Of a stretch of 64,000 nt of DNA, positions 23,991-32,653 are shown one piece after another. The notes below the pieces were generated by a model. That model was not told where the DNA came from. It was given only the letters and a program-made list of their open reading frames with translations, and made no database searches. Position 1 is the first letter of the stretch, and the number at the start of each line of letters is the position of its first letter. Source of the DNA: JAHDCJ01 sp039028895 (GTDB taxonomy: Bacteria; Bacteroidota; Bacteroidia; Chitinophagales; Saprospiraceae); contig JBCCHF010000010.1 in the NCBI GenBank assembly GCA_039028895.1, forward strand, positions 62,001 to 126,000, written 5' to 3'. The position numbers and the translations under genes are program-made.

Positions 23991-25402
23991 ATCGTTTCTG
24001 CATTTGTGATCGCTTTGCGAATCGCTGCGACTTTGTTATTGACTTCTTCCAGTTCGCCTTGCGGGGTGCTGGCCACTACAATTCCTGCACCAGCCTGGTA
24101 GGTTAATACATTGTTTTTGCTCAGTACAGAGCGTATGATGATGGCGTGATTTACCGAACCATCAAAACCAAAAAAACCGATCGCGCCGCCATAGAAATTG
24201 CGTTTGATCGGTTCTTGTTTGTTAATAATTTGCAAGGCACGGTATTTTGGTGCACCGGATAAGGTCCCTGCCGGGAATGTATCAGCATATACGTTCAATC
24301 CGGAATTGTTGGATGGTAGCCTACCGCTGACTTTACTCACCATATGAATCACATGAGAGAAATATTGGATCTCTGCGCACTCTTCGACGGTTACATTATT
24401 GGTGTTGCGGCTAAGGTCGTTGCGGGCTAGGTCGACCAACATGATGTGCTCTGCGTACTCTTTCGGATCGGCCTTCATCTCTTCGGCCAGTTGCTGGTCG
24501 AGCTTCGCGTCGCCGGTTCTTTTTACGGTGCCGGCGATCGGGTCAATAAATGCTTTGCCTTGTTCAACCGCCAACTGGATCTCTGGAGATGAGCCAAAAA
24601 TGCGGAAGTTACCGTAATCGAAATAAAAGAGGTAAGGAGAAGGGTTAATGCTCCTAACGCTACGATAAACGTTAAAGTCATCACCCTTGTATTGCTGCTG
24701 AAACTCGCGTGATAATACGACCTGGAAAACATCCCCTCTTTGGCAGTGTGCAATGCCGACCGATACCATATTGCGATAAGCCTCGTCTGAAATAGCAGAT
24801 GTTTCTTCGCCTACTGCTTCAAAACCAAATTGGGAAGTACGGGCCACTTTCAAAAGTGATAAAACCCTTAGTAATGCGGTATCTTCAGGATCGACAGGTT
24901 CGAAATCGTATTTATTGACATACAACTCGTTTTTAAAATGATCGATGGCAATCACATACCTGAACAACTGGTATTTCAAATCGGGATTAGCTTTGCTTTC
25001 GGTCGGCTTTTCCTCAAAACTGATGTCTTCGAAATACTGGACGGCCTCGAATGCGGTATAACCAAAAAGGCCACATGTGCTAAATGGCAAATCCGTTTCT
25101 GCCATTTGGAATAATTCGTAAAACTCACTGAACGCCTTCCAGACTTCACGTCCATTTTTGACCGCTTGCTGGATTCTAGTGCCATCAGGGAGTTCTACGC
25201 TGTAACGATTGCCTGTTGCCTCAAAATCTGCGATCGGGTCAAGGCAAATAAAGCTTAAGCTGTCTGCCCGACTATGATAATCGGAGCTTTCAAGCAGCAA
25301 TGCATTCGGGAAATGATCCCTCAAATTGAGGAAAATACCAACTGGTGTGAGCGTGTCAGCCAATTGGCGAATGTAGGCGGTGTGTAATCTTGTTTTCTTC
25401 AT
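23987..25402 (-). CDS. trpE: anthranilate synthase component I
   Basis: Makes anthranilate from chorismate with TrpG. I place the start at the ATG at 25402 (MKKTRLHTAY), giving 471 residues; a TTG three codons upstream overlaps the attenuator U tract. The feedback site LLESSDYHSRADSLS is present, so inhibition by tryptophan is expected. Chorismate-binding motifs are GDVFQVVLSREF, SSPEIQL, IAGTVKRTGD, VDLARNDLSR, PAGTLSGAPK and GAGIVVASTP. It is the first structural gene of the operon, immediately behind the leader peptide and terminator. Confidence 0.96.
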   Translation of the reverse strand: MKKTRLHTAYIRQLADTLTPVGIFLNLRDHFPNALLLESSDYHSRADSLSFICLDPIADFEATGNRYSVELPDGTRIQQAVKNGREVWKAFSEFYELFQMAETDLPFSTCGLFGYTAFEAVQYFEDISFEEKPTESKANPDLKYQLFRYVIAIDHFKNELYVNKYDFEPVDPEDTALLRVLSLLKVARTSQFGFEAVGEETSAISDEAYRNMVSVGIAHCQRGDVFQVVLSREFQQQYKGDDFNVYRSVRSINPSPYLFYFDYGNFRIFGSSPEIQLAVEQGKAFIDPIAGTVKRTGDAKLDQQLAEEMKADPKEYAEHIMLVDLARNDLSRNTNNVTVEECAEIQYFSHVIHMVSKVSGRLPSNNSGLNVYADTFPAGTLSGAPKYRALQIINKQEPIKRNFYGGAIGFFGFDGSVNHAIIIRSVLSKNNVLTYQAGAGIVVASTPQGELEEVNNKVAAIRKAITNAETI

Positions 25403-25409
25403 TTTGGAC

Positions 25410-25440
25410 AAAAAAAAAAGACCTGCGAGAAGCAGGTCTT
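25410..25440 (-). terminator. trp attenuator (intrinsic terminator)
   Basis: On the minus strand AAGACCTGC-TTCTC-GCAGGTCTT forms a perfect 9-bp stem (arms at 25432-25440 and 25418-25426), followed directly by a run of eight or more U. It lies between the leader peptide stop and the trpE ATG, 8 bases before the latter, exactly where a transcription attenuator is expected. Confidence 0.85.
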
Positions 25441-25476
25441 AATACGTTAATAATACAATAGTGACTTCCCAGGGAT

Positions 25477-25530
25477 CTACGTCTCTGTGGTCCACCACCA
25501 ATTGTTATATGTACTAATCATTTTAATCAT
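25477..25530 (-). CDS. trpL: trp operon leader peptide
   Basis: A 17-codon frame, MIKMISTYNNWWWTTET and stop, with three consecutive Trp codons (25492-25500). It ends 36 bases before the terminator stem. When charged tRNA-Trp is scarce the ribosome should stall at the Trp triplet and prevent the terminator from forming. An internal ATG at 25521 could be the true start. Known attenuation logic; the antiterminator partner was not resolved by eye. The gene is too short for ordinary gene finders. Confidence 0.82.
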   Translation of the reverse strand: MIKMISTYNNWWWTTET

Positions 25531-25540
25531 AATTGAGCAA

Positions 25541-25571
25541 CAAGTATAAAGCAAATTTTAACTCGGCGCAA
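25541..25571 (-). promoter_or_regulatory. candidate trp operon promoter
   Basis: On the minus strand TATACTTG (25541-25548, one mismatch to TAnnTTTG) has a TTG 20 bases upstream (25569-25571). The implied start is only a few bases before the leader peptide ATG at 25530, nearer if the ATG at 25521 is used. It is divergent from the ECF sigma gene at 25616. Confidence 0.35.
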
Positions 25572-25615
25572 GTTTTCGACAAGAAATACGCAAAAAGTAT
25601 CTAATTTTCGGCCAG

Positions 25616-26125
25616 ATGAAAAAAGGAGAATCCACCTGTGAGCAAGAAACATTCCGGAAGTTATTCGAACTGCACGCTGAGCCTGTTCGGAACTTTGTGT
25701 ATTACCGTTCTGGTGACAGTGGGTTTGCGGAGGATTGTGTGCAGGAAGCATTTATTCGACTTTGGAAAAAGTGTGCTTCAGTACCCGTTGAGAACGCTAA
25801 AGGGTTTTTGTTTACTGTGGCAAAAAATCTAATCCTCGACCTGGTGAAACACGAAAAGGTGAAGCTAAAATTCCAGGCCACGAAAACAAAAAACGCCACC
25901 GCCGAAGATCCTGAATTCCTTTTGCAGGAAAAAGAGTTCAAAGAAAAACTGGAGGCCTGCATTAATGCCTTACCGGAAAATCAACGAACCGTTTTTCTCA
26001 TGAATCGCATTGATAAACTAAAATACCGTGAGATAGCCGAAATGCTGGGTATCAGCCAGAAAGCCGTAGAAAAAAGAATGCATAAAGCATTGAAATTTAT
26101 TCGTGAACAAATTGGAAATATATGA
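25616..26125 (+). CDS. ECF RNA polymerase sigma factor, FecI-like
   Basis: A 169-residue sigma-70 family protein of the extracytoplasmic-function group. The region 2 core is VRNFVYYRSGDSGFAEDCVQEAFIRLWKK, with FLFTVAKNLILDL after it. The region 4 helix-turn-helix is LPENQRTVFLMNRIDKLKYREIAEMLGISQKAVEKRMHKALKFIR. It is followed by a FecR anti-sigma gene and a TonB-dependent receptor with an STN domain, so it should be part of a cell-surface signalling cascade of the Fec type, switched on when the receptor binds its ligand. Confidence 0.93.
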   Translation: MKKGESTCEQETFRKLFELHAEPVRNFVYYRSGDSGFAEDCVQEAFIRLWKKCASVPVENAKGFLFTVAKNLILDLVKHEKVKLKFQATKTKNATAEDPEFLLQEKEFKEKLEACINALPENQRTVFLMNRIDKLKYREIAEMLGISQKAVEKRMHKALKFIREQIGNI

Positions 26126-26188
26126 TGACGGTAGGGTAAAACTGCCAATTGTCGTTATAATGTAAAAATTACTTCAGCCACAAGAATT

Positions 26189-27127
26189 ATGAAGGAGATG
26201 TTTAAAGATGAGACGTTCCTGGCCCGATGGCTCGAAGGCAAACTGACCCCCGAGGAACTTGCCGAATTTGAGGCTCACGAAGATTTTGAATTGTACAAAA
26301 AAATCGCTGAGTCTTCTGGGGAAATGAGTCTGCCTGCTTATGACAAGTCTAAAGCATGGGATACCCTTGATGTGCAAATGTCAAAAGCTGAATCGAAGCA
26401 GGAGGTCAAGATCAGACGTATTCCGGCGGTATGGACTTATATCGCGGCAGCGAGTTTGATTTTTGCTATAGCTTATTTCGGATTTTTCCGGCAAGGTAAT
26501 ATTCAAACTTACCAAACTGCGGCGGCTGAACAATTGGTGGTGCCTTTGCCTGATGGTTCAGAAGTAAAACTCAATGCTGGTTCGTCACTTTCTTTTAACA
26601 AAAAGCGTTTTTTGGAAGATCGGAAGCTTGATTTGCAGGGCGAAGCCTTTTTTGAGGTAACGAAAGGAGAATCGTTCCTTGTATCAACTCAAAATGGTAC
26701 CATCAGCGTATTAGGGACCAGTTTCAATGTTTATTCAAGAAATGATAAAATCAATCTTACCTGCTTTACAGGAAGTGTCGGTTTAGACTTTGGAAATCCG
26801 GATCAAATGGAAGTGTTGCAGCCTGGCGACAAGATTGCTGCAGTCGGTGAAAATGTGATTAGCCGTACCAAAACTGCAGGCAATCCGGCCACTCCGTCTT
26901 GGATTAATGGTCAATCCTTATTTGAGCAAGCAGATATAATAGAGGTTGTTGAAGAATTGGAACGACAATTTAATGTCAAAATCAAATATCCATCAGAGTT
27001 ACTTGACACACCAAAATATACCGGTGGATTCCCTCATAACGAACTTGAAACGGCTCTTAATGTCATTTTTTCTTCAATTAACTATCAGTACAAAATAAAC
27101 GGTAAGGAAGTAGACGTTTTTAGATAA
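26189..27127 (+). CDS. FecR family anti-sigma factor
   Basis: A 312-residue inner-membrane anti-sigma regulator. The cytoplasmic N-terminus (1-80) contains the sigma-binding DETFLARWLEGKLTPEELAEFEAHEDF segment. One transmembrane helix lies near 80-100 (TYIAAASLIFAIAYFGFF). The periplasmic FecR domain has VPLPDGSEVKLNAGSSLSF, LQGEAFFEV, and ISVLGTSFNVYS. A C-terminal DUF4974 domain (LFEQADIIEVVEELERQFNVKIKY ... FSSINYQYKINGKEVDV) would contact the STN domain of the receptor. Spacing to the sigma gene is 63 bases. Confidence 0.92.
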   Translation: MKEMFKDETFLARWLEGKLTPEELAEFEAHEDFELYKKIAESSGEMSLPAYDKSKAWDTLDVQMSKAESKQEVKIRRIPAVWTYIAAASLIFAIAYFGFFRQGNIQTYQTAAAEQLVVPLPDGSEVKLNAGSSLSFNKKRFLEDRKLDLQGEAFFEVTKGESFLVSTQNGTISVLGTSFNVYSRNDKINLTCFTGSVGLDFGNPDQMEVLQPGDKIAAVGENVISRTKTAGNPATPSWINGQSLFEQADIIEVVEELERQFNVKIKYPSELLDTPKYTGGFPHNELETALNVIFSSINYQYKINGKEVDVFR

Positions 27128-27185
27128 TCAATATATTAGAGTTTGTTTGGAACTCTTAACACCGAAACGAAACCTACCTCCAATA

Positions 27186-29759
27186 ATGCCAAGGTTTTTT
27201 TTAGCTTTTTTTATTTGGTTCTTTCCTGTAACGCTAATTGCCCAATTGGACCTGAGCTGCGAATTCAAGGAAACGCCACTTTCAGAAGTCCTTTCTCAAT
27301 TGCAAGAAGATCATCTTCTCGTTTTCTCGTACACTGAAGGCACGATTTCTCCACAAAATATAACGGTAAGTTTCAGTAAAAAGACCCTCGAAGAAGCATT
27401 AGCACTGATCTTTGCCTCAACCGATCTCGCCTTTGAGATTATTGACGACACTTTTATCGTTATAAAACCAAAACCAATCGAACTTTTCCACCTTTGCGGG
27501 TGGATTGTTGGTCCGGATGGAGAGAACTTACCGCTTGCAAATATCCGCTCATTATTGACAGGTAATGGCATAACTGCCAACGAAATTGGCAAATTTGATT
27601 GGCATGACAAGATTTCCGGATCTGACCTTGTCGAGGTCAGTTATATCGGGTTTGAGCCGATGACCTTACCAGCCAGCTTTTTCTCTTCCTGCCCCACGCT
27701 GGCTTTGAAGCCATTGGCTTTTTCGTTTTCGGAAGTAGTTGTCAAGGAATATATAACAACTGGAATCGAGCAGTCCCCAGAATTAGATCATATCGTGCTC
27801 AGGCCCGAAAGAATGTCTGTAGTACCTGGTCTCACTGAAGCAGATGTACTCCAAATGGTGCAAATTCTTCCAGGTGTAGAAAGTCTTGACGAATCGGCTT
27901 CCGGGCTTTACATCCGGGGAGGTACTCCTGACCAGAACCTGATCCTTTGGGATGGTATCCCGGTTTATAACAGTGGTCACTTTTTCGGTATGATCTCGGC
28001 GTTTAATCCATACATTGTTGACAATATCAAGGTATTCAGAAGTGGATATGGCGCGGAGTATGGTGGTCGGGTTTCAAGCGTCATCGATATCAATAGCACC
28101 CAGGAAATTCCCGAAAGGGTAAAAATAGATGCGGGCATCAATTTCACTCATGCCGACCTCTCGATTGAGCTACCCCTTCTGAAAAAGAAGTCTGTATTAT
28201 TGCTCTCTGGCCGTAGGGCATATACCGATATTATAGAAAGTCCGACTTATAAAAAATTGTCGCAGCGAGTCTTTCAAAAAGGCAAGATCAATGATGCCCA
28301 AAACGAAGCTGAAGAAGACGAGGATTTTAGTCTCGATTTTCAGTTTAGCGACCTTAATGCCAAATGGCTCGTTGAACCGGGCGATAAAGACCGAATACAG
28401 TTTAGCGCATTTCGGATTACAGATAATCTCAATTTCTTTTTTGAGAATGCTGATGACGAATTCCGTGTAAGCGACAACCTGAATCTAAACGATATTGGGT
28501 TGAGTGCTGAGTGGGAGCACCGCTGGCAAGACGACTTTCATTCGATTGCGAAAGTCGCTTATTCGAATATGGATAATGATTATCTTTTTGCCATCCAGGA
28601 ACAAGACAGCTCGGGCCTTGAATTATCGTTTCGACAAACCAATGATGTCAGGGATCTTAACTTTCATCTTGATAACCGGTATGCATTTTCGGATGCTTCC
28701 AAGCTGGACTTTGGCTATCATGTATCTGCGTTAAAAGTTAAACGATTATTTGCTTCCGAAGACGACAACAGCAGTGAGCTCATTGACGAAAACACCATTC
28801 ATTCAGCCTATCTGACGTTTAATCAACGTATCAAAAAGAAGCTTAGTATTAAACCAGGTCTGAGGCTGTCGTATGGCGTTTCAAACGAGCAATTCAATAT
28901 CGAGCCACGGATTTTGATTCACTATTTCCCCAAAAAACATTGGCAGTTTAAAGCCTCAGCCGGTCTGTATCATCAGTTTCTCGGCCAGGTTATCGAGCTT
29001 AATGAGCTTGGCCTCAACCAGCAACTCTGGGTTTTGGCGGACAGCGAAGAGGAAATCCCTGTTTCCAGGAGTGAGCATTATTCTATCGGGCTGGTGTTCC
29101 ATCCAACAGACTTTCAGTTTGAGATTGAAGGCTATTACAAGCGGCTATCCGGACTGACTTCTTTTTCACCGATTTTCATCAATAATTTCCAGGAAGATGA
29201 CTATTCCGAAGGCACTGGCAATGCTTACGGGATTGATCTATTGCTCAAGAAAAAATGGCATAAATACCAGGCTTGGTTGTCCTATTCCTATAGCCGGGTT
29301 TTTTACAAATTTGATATTTATAGTAATAATAACCCTTTTCCTGCACCACATGATCGACCGCATTCTTTTACTACCATTCACCAGTTAAAACTCAAAAACT
29401 GGGACCTTTCTTTAAGCTGGAAATTCGCAAGCGGGAAAACATACACCGAAGCCAATGGATTCTTCGTTGATGAAAACGAAGATGCCCTACCGGACTACGA
29501 TTATGAAAATACGAACGAGAGCAGATTGCCCGCCTATCATCGATTGGATGCTTCGGTACTGTATAAGATCATCCCGAAATCAGGGAAATTCCAGGCTAAA
29601 ATCGGCATGTCTGTTTTGAATATTTATAATCGACAGAATATCCTTAGTCGAGAATATCTTGTTTTCTATGAAGATGAGATCCAGGATTTTCAAATTGAGT
29701 CATTGGATCGCCAGATGTTGAGATTTACCCCAAATGTGGTGGTTAGATTTTCGTATTAG
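27186..29759 (+). CDS. TonB-dependent receptor with N-terminal STN signalling domain
   Basis: About 857 residues from the ATG at 27186 (MPRFFLAFFIWFFPVTLIAQ, signal peptide); a TTG start 13 codons earlier is less likely. Order: STN domain (LDLSCEFKETPLSEVLSQLQ ... FEIIDDTFIVIKP), a carboxypeptidase-like beta domain (GPDGENLPLANI ... VEVSYIGFEPM), the plug (VVPGLTEADVLQMVQILPGVESLDE, LYIRGGTPDQNLILWDGIPVYN), and a 22-strand barrel ending VVVRFSY. It probably imports an iron chelate or oligosaccharide and signals through the FecR and sigma genes just upstream. The ligand cannot be deduced. Confidence 0.93.
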   Translation: MPRFFLAFFIWFFPVTLIAQLDLSCEFKETPLSEVLSQLQEDHLLVFSYTEGTISPQNITVSFSKKTLEEALALIFASTDLAFEIIDDTFIVIKPKPIELFHLCGWIVGPDGENLPLANIRSLLTGNGITANEIGKFDWHDKISGSDLVEVSYIGFEPMTLPASFFSSCPTLALKPLAFSFSEVVVKEYITTGIEQSPELDHIVLRPERMSVVPGLTEADVLQMVQILPGVESLDESASGLYIRGGTPDQNLILWDGIPVYNSGHFFGMISAFNPYIVDNIKVFRSGYGAEYGGRVSSVIDINSTQEIPERVKIDAGINFTHADLSIELPLLKKKSVLLLSGRRAYTDIIESPTYKKLSQRVFQKGKINDAQNEAEEDEDFSLDFQFSDLNAKWLVEPGDKDRIQFSAFRITDNLNFFFENADDEFRVSDNLNLNDIGLSAEWEHRWQDDFHSIAKVAYSNMDNDYLFAIQEQDSSGLELSFRQTNDVRDLNFHLDNRYAFSDASKLDFGYHVSALKVKRLFASEDDNSSELIDENTIHSAYLTFNQRIKKKLSIKPGLRLSYGVSNEQFNIEPRILIHYFPKKHWQFKASAGLYHQFLGQVIELNELGLNQQLWVLADSEEEIPVSRSEHYSIGLVFHPTDFQFEIEGYYKRLSGLTSFSPIFINNFQEDDYSEGTGNAYGIDLLLKKKWHKYQAWLSYSYSRVFYKFDIYSNNNPFPAPHDRPHSFTTIHQLKLKNWDLSLSWKFASGKTYTEANGFFVDENEDALPDYDYENTNESRLPAYHRLDASVLYKIIPKSGKFQAKIGMSVLNIYNRQNILSREYLVFYEDEIQDFQIESLDRQMLRFTPNVVVRFSY

Positions 29760-29795
29760 CTAGGATTAAGAGTATTGATTGTGTTGGAAGGGTTA

Positions 29796-30644
29796 TTAGT
29801 ATTTCCAGTTATGTTTGGTGAGTTGTTTGGTGAGTTCTTTGCTGACCGTTTCCAGTGTGAATTCGCCTTCGAGAGATTTTTCCAGAATTACCATGCATTT
29901 TTCGGGGAGGTTGCCACTTTGTGTGAACTCCAGCTCTTTGATTTTGCAGGATTTGGTGAACCCGTTGTCATCTGGCTCTATACTGAACGGTTCTCCGGTG
30001 TGACCATAGAAATGGTATTGGAAAATGACATTATCGAGGACTTGTCTGATTTCTTCCGTGCCATAGCCTCGTTCGCTTGAACTGCTTTTATCGTGGGTGA
30101 TCAAGAGGTCAAAGTCTTCATTCGATTTTATCAATTTATCAATCTCACGCTTTTCGTAGTCCTGGATAAATTTTTGATGTTTTCTACCTTTTCGATCCCC
30201 AATTCTTCCGATACCGACAAAGGTTAGGGTCTCGTCTCCGATTTTTAATTCTTGTTTAATTCCAGATTTGCAAACCAGCACTTTTTGGTAGATATCAATC
30301 GGGAACCTGGGGTGCAGGAAGTGTGCTATTTCAAGCTCATTTAAGAATTCGTGATCCTCATGGTTGCCGCGCACGCAAATCATTTGCAAGTCCAATTCGG
30401 TCAGGAATTCGTGAATGGCTTCATTTTCGGCAACAAAATCATCGTGAAATCCGAGTTCATCACGGTCATTTTGTGCATGCTTTATGGTGGCTTTATCCAA
30501 CCTTTCCAGGTATGGGAACGCCCCAATGTCTCCACATTGCAATATAAGATCTACCTTTTTTTCTGTTTCTTTTTGATACAGATTAACCAGCTTAAAAGGC
30601 AGCAGTATTTTACCATGAATGTCTGCAAAGATGGCGATTCGCAT
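29796..30644 (-). CDS. calcineurin-like metallophosphoesterase
   Basis: A 282-residue cytoplasmic protein with all phosphoesterase metal motifs in order: IFADIHG (residues 5-11), LQCGDIG, VRGNHEDHEF, LLITHDKS and HFYGHTGEPF. It has no signal peptide. The long middle part carries helices found in YfcE or MPP-like nucleotide or phosphoprotein phosphatases, so substrate is open. The gene stands alone and is convergent with the TonB receptor gene, at a distance of 36 bases. Confidence 0.88.
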   Translation of the reverse strand: MRIAIFADIHGKILLPFKLVNLYQKETEKKVDLILQCGDIGAFPYLERLDKATIKHAQNDRDELGFHDDFVAENEAIHEFLTELDLQMICVRGNHEDHEFLNELEIAHFLHPRFPIDIYQKVLVCKSGIKQELKIGDETLTFVGIGRIGDRKGRKHQKFIQDYEKREIDKLIKSNEDFDLLITHDKSSSSERGYGTEEIRQVLDNVIFQYHFYGHTGEPFSIEPDDNGFTKSCKIKELEFTQSGNLPEKCMVILEKSLEGEFTLETVSKELTKQLTKHNWKY

Positions 30645-30799
30645 TTTATCAAGTCATTTTCAAAAACCATGTATTGAGTCAATACTCTGATTCTTAACGA
30701 AAAGATGATGCAGATAATTCCTAATTAGGTTTCAAGCCAGGATAGAAAAAGCGAAATCTTTCTTTTTAGAGGCTTTTCGGATTTTTTCTTCTGGCAAAA

Positions 30800-30910
30800 G
30801 ACCCCAGAGAGGTCGTACTATTTTAGCAAGGAGACCATCCTCGAAAATCGACCCCAGAGGGATCGCACATAAAGCGCAATAGACAATAATGCGACCTCTC
30901 TAAGGTCATC
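30800..30910. repeat. three-copy GACCCCAGAGAGGTCG repeat
   Basis: Copies at 30800-30820 (GACCCCAGAGAGGTCGTACTA) shortened here to the core GACCCCAGAGAGGTCG, at 30850-30870 (GACCCCAGAGGGATCGCACA), and inverted at 30888-30910 (reverse complement GACCTTAGAGAGGTCGCATT). Each unit is itself an imperfect palindrome (GACC...GGTC), and the last two can form a long stem. This could be a mobile or REP-like element. No coding content. Confidence 0.55.
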
Positions 30911-31033
30911 CCTAAAAACAGGAAACATGACCATCTGATCATTTAGAGGAAGGTGCAATTACGGCCAAAGGTGTTTGATCTAAGGTTTTTCTTTCAACCA
31001 GATAAAAAAAATCGTTTTCTGGGTAGGGTAAAG

Positions 31034-31063
31034 GTTGGGTTTCTCTTTCTATAGGAAACCAAC
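31034..31063 (+). promoter_or_regulatory. leader hairpin upstream of transglutaminase-7TM operon
   Basis: GTTGG-g-TTTC pairs with GAAA-CCAAC (9 bp with one bulged base) around an 11-base loop, 17 bases before the ATG at 31081. It would lie in the mRNA leader and could affect translation. No known riboswitch is recognised. Confidence 0.3.
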
Positions 31064-31080
31064 GACAAAATCATTACCCT

Positions 31081-32634
31081 ATGATCAATAGCAAATCATA
31101 CCTGGGAGCAGCAATACTGTTATTAATTATCCCTCTCGCTTCGATGGGACTCAAGTATCACAAGTCTGCTAAATCCGTTAATGACCTTTTACCCAAAGAC
31201 GTTTACCAGGTAACTTATGAATTTGATATGTCAAATCTGGGGCCTGATGCATTTACCAAGGCTTACCTGCCGGAAAGTAATGAGCGTCAGGCAATAGGAC
31301 CGTTTTCACACGCCGGAGACACCCTTGACTTTAAAGCTTTGGACACTGAGGATGGGATAAGGGGTATTTGGAGAACCGCAAACGAGCAAGAGGTTGTGTT
31401 TCAACTAAGTTTTGAAATGGAAGGGAAAGCCATTCATTTTGACCTCCCCTCCGATCTTGGATTTGAGGCATCATTTGATGAAACCATTAATCCGTTTCTT
31501 CAAGCTTCTCCAAAAATCCAGGCTGGCGACCCTGTAATTGTAGACCTTGCGAATAGTCTGAAAACAGACAATATCAAACAGACGATAAAAGCCAATTTCG
31601 ATTATGTCGACAAGATCACGGTTTCGAACACCGGGGTTTTGACTGATGCCCTTACTGCATTAAATCGTAACCGGGCTTCTTGTAATGGTAAAAGTCGCCT
31701 TTTTGTTGCCCTTTGCAGAGCGCAAGGTATTCCTGCGAGAGTAGTGGGTGGCATCATCATGGAAACTGGCCGCAAAAGGACATCCCACCTTTGGGCTGAA
31801 ATCTATAGCCAGGGCCACTGGATCCCATTTGATGTTTTGAATCATCATTTTGCCATGTTGCCGGCTCACTATATGGAAATCTATAAAGGTGACAATTTCC
31901 TGATCACTCATACGCCTGATATCGGATACGACTATCAATTTGTCATTGACAAAAAATTCCAATCAGCTGCCAGTTCGTCTGCAAGTGTTTTCCAGCTTTG
32001 GCCGTTATTGGGTCAGGCTGGCGTTCCAATGGGTTTATTGAGTGGAATTCTCCTTTTGCCGGTTGCTGCATTACTTATTGCCATCCTTCGCAATGTAGTC
32101 GGCCTTAAGCCTATAGGCATTTTCCTTCCAGCGCTGATTGCACTTGCTTTGGTGAAAGTGAGCTTTATCTGGGGCATCCTGGCATTTGGTATTGTGATCT
32201 TGTCTGTCAGTTTGCTGCATTTTCATCTTGAGAATTGGGGGTTGTTGCACATCCCAAAAACCATGATCATGCTGACTTGTGTCATCGTAACCTTATTGCT
32301 TTTCAGCAAAGCGGGCCTTTATGTTGGTGAGGAGAATCTTTCCCTGGCTATGTTCCTGCCGATTGTCGTATTGTCGATTACTGCAGAGCGTTTTGCCAAA
32401 ACTTTAGTTGAAGAAAATATACAAGAGGCGATGAAACTACTGGGCACCACTTTTTTTGTAGCGCTACTTTGTTACCCAATTTTCAGTTCGGAATTCCTAC
32501 TTGGATTTATGATGACTTACCCTGAAACGTATTTCATTATCCTGTTTATCCTGCTATTACTTGGCCGATGGATCGGAATGCGGATTTTAGAATACAGAAG
32601 ATTTTCCGAACTATCCCAACAACCTGCATTTTAA
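31081..32634 (+). CDS. transglutaminase-core protein fused to seven-transmembrane domain
   Basis: A 517-residue membrane protein. One N-terminal signal/anchor helix is at 7-24. The periplasmic part (30-300) has a papain-like transglutaminase core: NRASCNGKSRLFVALCRAQGIPARVVGG (Cys), SHLWAEIYSQGHWIPFDVLN (His and Asp). About seven transmembrane helices fill 305-510 (LSGILLLPVAALLIAIL, IFLPALIALALVKVSF and so on). This is the UUP1-type '7TM transglutaminase' family, usually described as inactive; here a Cys-His-Asp set is visible, so it may be active. It is the first gene of a tight four-gene operon with an ATP-grasp ligase, which suggests peptide or glutamyl-ligation chemistry at the envelope. 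Confidence 0.87.
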   Translation: MINSKSYLGAAILLLIIPLASMGLKYHKSAKSVNDLLPKDVYQVTYEFDMSNLGPDAFTKAYLPESNERQAIGPFSHAGDTLDFKALDTEDGIRGIWRTANEQEVVFQLSFEMEGKAIHFDLPSDLGFEASFDETINPFLQASPKIQAGDPVIVDLANSLKTDNIKQTIKANFDYVDKITVSNTGVLTDALTALNRNRASCNGKSRLFVALCRAQGIPARVVGGIIMETGRKRTSHLWAEIYSQGHWIPFDVLNHHFAMLPAHYMEIYKGDNFLITHTPDIGYDYQFVIDKKFQSAASSSASVFQLWPLLGQAGVPMGLLSGILLLPVAALLIAILRNVVGLKPIGIFLPALIALALVKVSFIWGILAFGIVILSVSLLHFHLENWGLLHIPKTMIMLTCVIVTLLLFSKAGLYVGEENLSLAMFLPIVVLSITAERFAKTLVEENIQEAMKLLGTTFFVALLCYPIFSSEFLLGFMMTYPETYFIILFILLLLGRWIGMRILEYRRFSELSQQPAF

Positions 32635-32653
32635 ATTTCAATCTTCCCCAATT

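Larger units (their letters stand above)
30645..31080. other. 436-base intergenic region with repeats and hairpin
   Basis: No coding frame supported. It holds three copies of a GACCCCAGAGAGGTCG-type word and a leader hairpin just before the next operon, both listed separately. The first 150 bases contain nothing recognisable. Confidence 0.5.

Noticed and set aside
29775..30080. 101-residue plus-strand frame over the metallophosphoesterase
   Set aside because: It overlaps a gene with all catalytic motifs on the other strand; it is a shadow.
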